Origin: Skeletonema tropicum
Lineage: Eukaryota; Bacillariophyta; Thalassiosirophyceae; Thalassiosirales; Thalassiosiraceae
Direction of reading: 5' to 3'
NCBI GenBank assembly: GCA_037178625.1
Contig: CM074134.1
Location: 3,038,001-3,102,000, forward strand
Length of the DNA stretch: 64,000 bases
The translations under genes and the position numbers were made by a program. Positions 61,450-64,000 of this stretch are shown piece after piece. The first letter of the stretch is position 1. Each line of letters starts with the position of its first letter. The notes beneath the pieces are model-generated. The model searched no databases. It saw only the letters and a program-made list of their open reading frames with translations, and was not told where the DNA came from.

Positions 61450-64000
61450 TCATCTTATACCTCCAGTACAATTCCGTGAGAAAGATTCATCCTGCCAGTC
61501 ATCATCGTCGATGCGCAGCTGTGCTCGGTAATTTTCTCCTCTCAAGGGCGATCCTCCTAATTGGTGTAGGTTGAGCTGGACGTACTCAAGCCTACGTTCA
61601 ATGCAATGGTCATCCATCACTCGAATTGTAAAGTAGGTGTGTTCCTCCCTTTCCTCGAAAGTGACTTCTCCAGCCGCCTGCTCGTAATCTCCACACCCAT
61701 CACGCTGAGAGACATGGGATTGTAAACATTCATCAAATTTTGTAGAATCTACTCCAATTGCTGAAAGATCGCTGGTGGAATACCCAATCCTAAGTGTCGA
61801 GTTGCTCCCGAGCAAATCTCTTTGAAGAAAAATCTTGACAGAATGATCTGAGCCCTCCAATGCAACATACTCTACTTTGGAGAACTTGACACGAACCCAT
61901 TCCATATCGTACAAATATGCCCCGCCTCCATTCTTCACAAAGCCATCGTGGCCTATAGCCCCAACCACGGCCGTAGTCCCATCCATTGCAACGCTAAATC
62001 CAAAATGATCTCTTGCGGCGATATCTGGTGGGGCAAATTTGCTATCCTCGGTTGTTTTCCAAAATGATTTTCGAATCACTTCTCCGCTGGGTCCAATTTC
62101 GGCTGGCTCTCGGAGGAATACGTAGGTGGAACCAGCTTGTTCGGTATACCTCATTAGTTCATTCACTGCGACGTGCTCTTGATGAATCAAATAATCAATC
62201 ACGCGGAGATTACCACCTGTTGCAGAATACGTACCCCCGCTTCTCATTAAGTCTTGGAGGTTTTCTGGTATTGGCATGTTGACGGTGGTTAAATTGGAAT
62301 GAGGGTGTACAAAGATTGGGTCGTTGTAGTATCCATAAGCTGGAGAGGAAGAACTGCCTACGATGGCGACACCTTGCTGGTGATTGATATCCACTGAGAT
62401 TCCAAAGAGATTACCACCCCTTTTGTCACTCGCAACAATCCTCTCCTGTTCGATCCAATTGCAATTGGAGTTGCTTGGCGACATGTCATTGAAGTCTTTT
62501 TGAGGACACTCACGAATGAAAAAGTATGCAGCGCCTGACATCGGTGTTTCCTCCCTACCAGTATAGTGCTGCTTGTCATGATGATTCTTCTTTGGTAGAG
62601 CACCACCTCCTACGCTGCATTGTCCAAAGTTATTTGAGAAGCAACCTTCATGTCCAAACTCCCAATCAAATTCGAAGTGGTCAACATTTATGTGATCCCA
62701 TTGTTTGCTACCATCATCAACGATTCGAATTTGACAAGATCTATTGATGAATGTAGAAACATCCCAGTGAACTGTATCCATACCTTCGTTGCACTTTCCA
62801 GTTGCTCTCAGAGATGGATATCCATCGACAAGTAGTTCGACATACACTTTCAAGTGATTGCAGCCGCCACCAATGCGGAAGGAGATACGTTCGCCTAGAC
62901 ATAGGAATGGCTCACTAGTCAAAGTTCCAGTTGGTTCATCACCCTGGGTCGATCCCATGCCGTAATCTTGGCTCGGTGTGAGATAGCCGGTGCTTTTGTC
63001 TCCCGGCCTCTTCTCAAACGTACCAATGTAATAGTTCCCGACCAAGTGAGATGTCTGTGGGTTTCCTTCAGGATGGGCTGCCTCGCTACCATATCCATCA
63101 TACACTGGTCTATACTTGGAGGCATCTCCATAAGTGGGTTGATACCTGAAAGCATCGCCTGTTGCTATCCAACCCTGCAAATCTCCCGTCTCAAAATCCC
63201 AAACTGTTCTAGTCTTGGCCGCGCTCTGCTTACTTCCAATGATGGCTTCGGGTCCGTCGACAGATAGACTTGCTCCAAACAAATCAGTGCTCACGACGTC
63301 TGCGGGTTGCATTTCAAACTCTTCGTGGTATGGTTGGTGGGAATGAATGATTTGAACATCTAGGAATGGAGGTACAATGGACAATACACTCACGACAAAT
63401 ACTTCACAAACTTCGCATCCATTTCCTTTCCAAAGAGGAAGAAGCAGAGGCTGCTCGTCTTCAAAATTACTGATAAAAGTCACTCTCCACCTGAATGTAT
63501 ATGAACCATTTTGGAACATTTCATCGATTTCAACGTCTACTTCTCCGAGATTGGTAATTTCTTCCAATGCTAGCTTGAACGAGTCTGGTGATGCATTGTG
63601 TAGAATTAGACCAGAGAAAGCCTCATCATCTTCATTTTGAACTCCTCGAGGGTTGAGAAGCTTCAGACGGAAAGAGCCTGATGCAATAATTTCATCCGAT
63701 TGCAACGTGATAATCTGCGTGTGTGGCTGTGAATAGAATGCATACACTCTACCCTTACCAAGACCTCGATTGTGAATACCATCTGTATCGAATCTCTCCC
63801 GACTATCTACGTTTCCTCTATTTCCATAGTCAGCATAGGGCGCCCCAACAAGTAGAGATCTACCACTCGTGGATAGAGCAACACCAAAATTTTGGCGATG
63901 GATATGTCGGACAGTAAAATCGTGGCCAAATATGTCGTAATCATAATCGCTGCTTCTTAGGATCGAGTACGCCTCCCACTGAACAAACCCTTCATTCTGT
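61450..64000 (-). CDS. FG-GAP-repeat surface protein, 5' end off the window
   Basis: Open from the window edge to the stop at 61450: 849 residues visible. FG-GAP/integrin-alpha-like blades: NFGVALSTSGRSLLVGAPYA, LFGASLSVDGPEAIIGSKQS, LFGISVDINHQQGVAIVGSS, HFGFSVAMDGTTAVVGAIGH. Between them sit a cadherin-like stretch and a concanavalin-like insert (WDFETGDLQGWIATGDAF to the Cys pairs GCFSNNFGQC). The C-terminus, after KVEYVALEGSDHSVKIFLQR, resembles a Calx-beta domain. Likely secreted or anchored outside the cell for adhesion or frustule-associated roles; this is inference. Any signal peptide lies outside the window. Confidence 0.8.
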   Translation of the reverse strand, partial: QNEGFVQWEAYSILRSSDYDYDIFGHDFTVRHIHRQNFGVALSTSGRSLLVGAPYADYGNRGNVDSRERFDTDGIHNRGLGKGRVYAFYSQPHTQIITLQSDEIIASGSFRLKLLNPRGVQNEDDEAFSGLILHNASPDSFKLALEEITNLGEVDVEIDEMFQNGSYTFRWRVTFISNFEDEQPLLLPLWKGNGCEVCEVFVVSVLSIVPPFLDVQIIHSHQPYHEEFEMQPADVVSTDLFGASLSVDGPEAIIGSKQSAAKTRTVWDFETGDLQGWIATGDAFRYQPTYGDASKYRPVYDGYGSEAAHPEGNPQTSHLVGNYYIGTFEKRPGDKSTGYLTPSQDYGMGSTQGDEPTGTLTSEPFLCLGERISFRIGGGCNHLKVYVELLVDGYPSLRATGKCNEGMDTVHWDVSTFINRSCQIRIVDDGSKQWDHINVDHFEFDWEFGHEGCFSNNFGQCSVGGGALPKKNHHDKQHYTGREETPMSGAAYFFIRECPQKDFNDMSPSNSNCNWIEQERIVASDKRGGNLFGISVDINHQQGVAIVGSSSSPAYGYYNDPIFVHPHSNLTTVNMPIPENLQDLMRSGGTYSATGGNLRVIDYLIHQEHVAVNELMRYTEQAGSTYVFLREPAEIGPSGEVIRKSFWKTTEDSKFAPPDIAARDHFGFSVAMDGTTAVVGAIGHDGFVKNGGGAYLYDMEWVRVKFSKVEYVALEGSDHSVKIFLQRDLLGSNSTLRIGYSTSDLSAIGVDSTKFDECLQSHVSQRDGCGDYEQAAGEVTFEEREEHTYFTIRVMDDHCIERRLEYVQLNLHQLGGSPLRGENYRAQLRIDDDDWQDESFSRNCTGGIR

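Overview
The window looks like nuclear DNA from a diatom, most likely a centric species of the Thalassiosira/Skeletonema kind. This is inferred from the protein families: CoDi-like Ty1/copia fragments, F-box/LRR proteins ending in a CEINWLDPE/YRGYxxPPxExEY tail, MYND-RING-Sel1 proteins, an HSF-type factor, tandem CxxxxCTNxxxxGGVCxxHGAK repeats, and G8/FG-GAP secreted proteins with Pro/Thr linkers. Genes are split by short GT-AG introns, intergenic DNA is AT-rich, and there are no operons. No organelle gene or true CRISPR array was found.

Layout: 1-3.8 kb is the minus-strand reverse transcriptase of a non-LTR-type element, running off the left edge. 4.4-5.2 kb is a foldback element, then a short MYND protein and a conserved diatom-type ORF. 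6.9-11.4 kb is an apparently intact DNA transposon with terminal inverted repeats (TIRs), an 8-bp target duplication and one spliced 1336-aa transposase. 12.9-14.4 kb is the first of four copies of a ~1.5 kb non-coding TIR element; the others are at 40.3, 41.8 and 50.8 kb, and the middle two form a ~2.9 kb inverted pair. 14.7-16.7 kb holds a copia tail and a 307-bp perfect direct repeat carrying a tRNA-like cloverleaf. 18.2-22.9 kb is a six-exon secreted G8-domain protein. 23-30.4 kb is a graveyard: a 125-bp tandem repeat, LRR, membrane-protein, ankyrin-like and prolyl 4-hydroxylase remnants, and an unusual array of five small hairpins with covarying stems. 31-38.7 kb holds ClpB/Hsp104 and an HSF-type transcription factor with duplicated non-coding DNA and a copia fragment between them. 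44.5-48.7 kb is a large AAA/NACHT-like ATPase with a degenerate kinase-like N-terminus. 49.6-50.6 kb is a broken MYND-RING-Sel1 gene. 53-55.9 kb is a four-exon FadE-type acyl-CoA dehydrogenase with a mitochondrial-type leader. 56.4-61.2 kb is a segmental duplication around an F-box/LRR gene, with a ten-repeat zinc protein between the copies. 61.4-64 kb is an FG-GAP surface protein running off the right edge.

Two themes join the genes. Stress response: ClpB and an HSF lie 3.5 kb apart on the same strand. Surface or secreted proteins: the G8 protein, the FG-GAP protein and a membrane protein remnant. A cross-cutting feature is that many conserved genes, including housekeeping-like ClpB and FadE, contain a single-base frameshift, one of them in an A7 run. 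This points either to uncorrected assembly indels or to widespread gene decay, so frames were joined by hand where homology required it.
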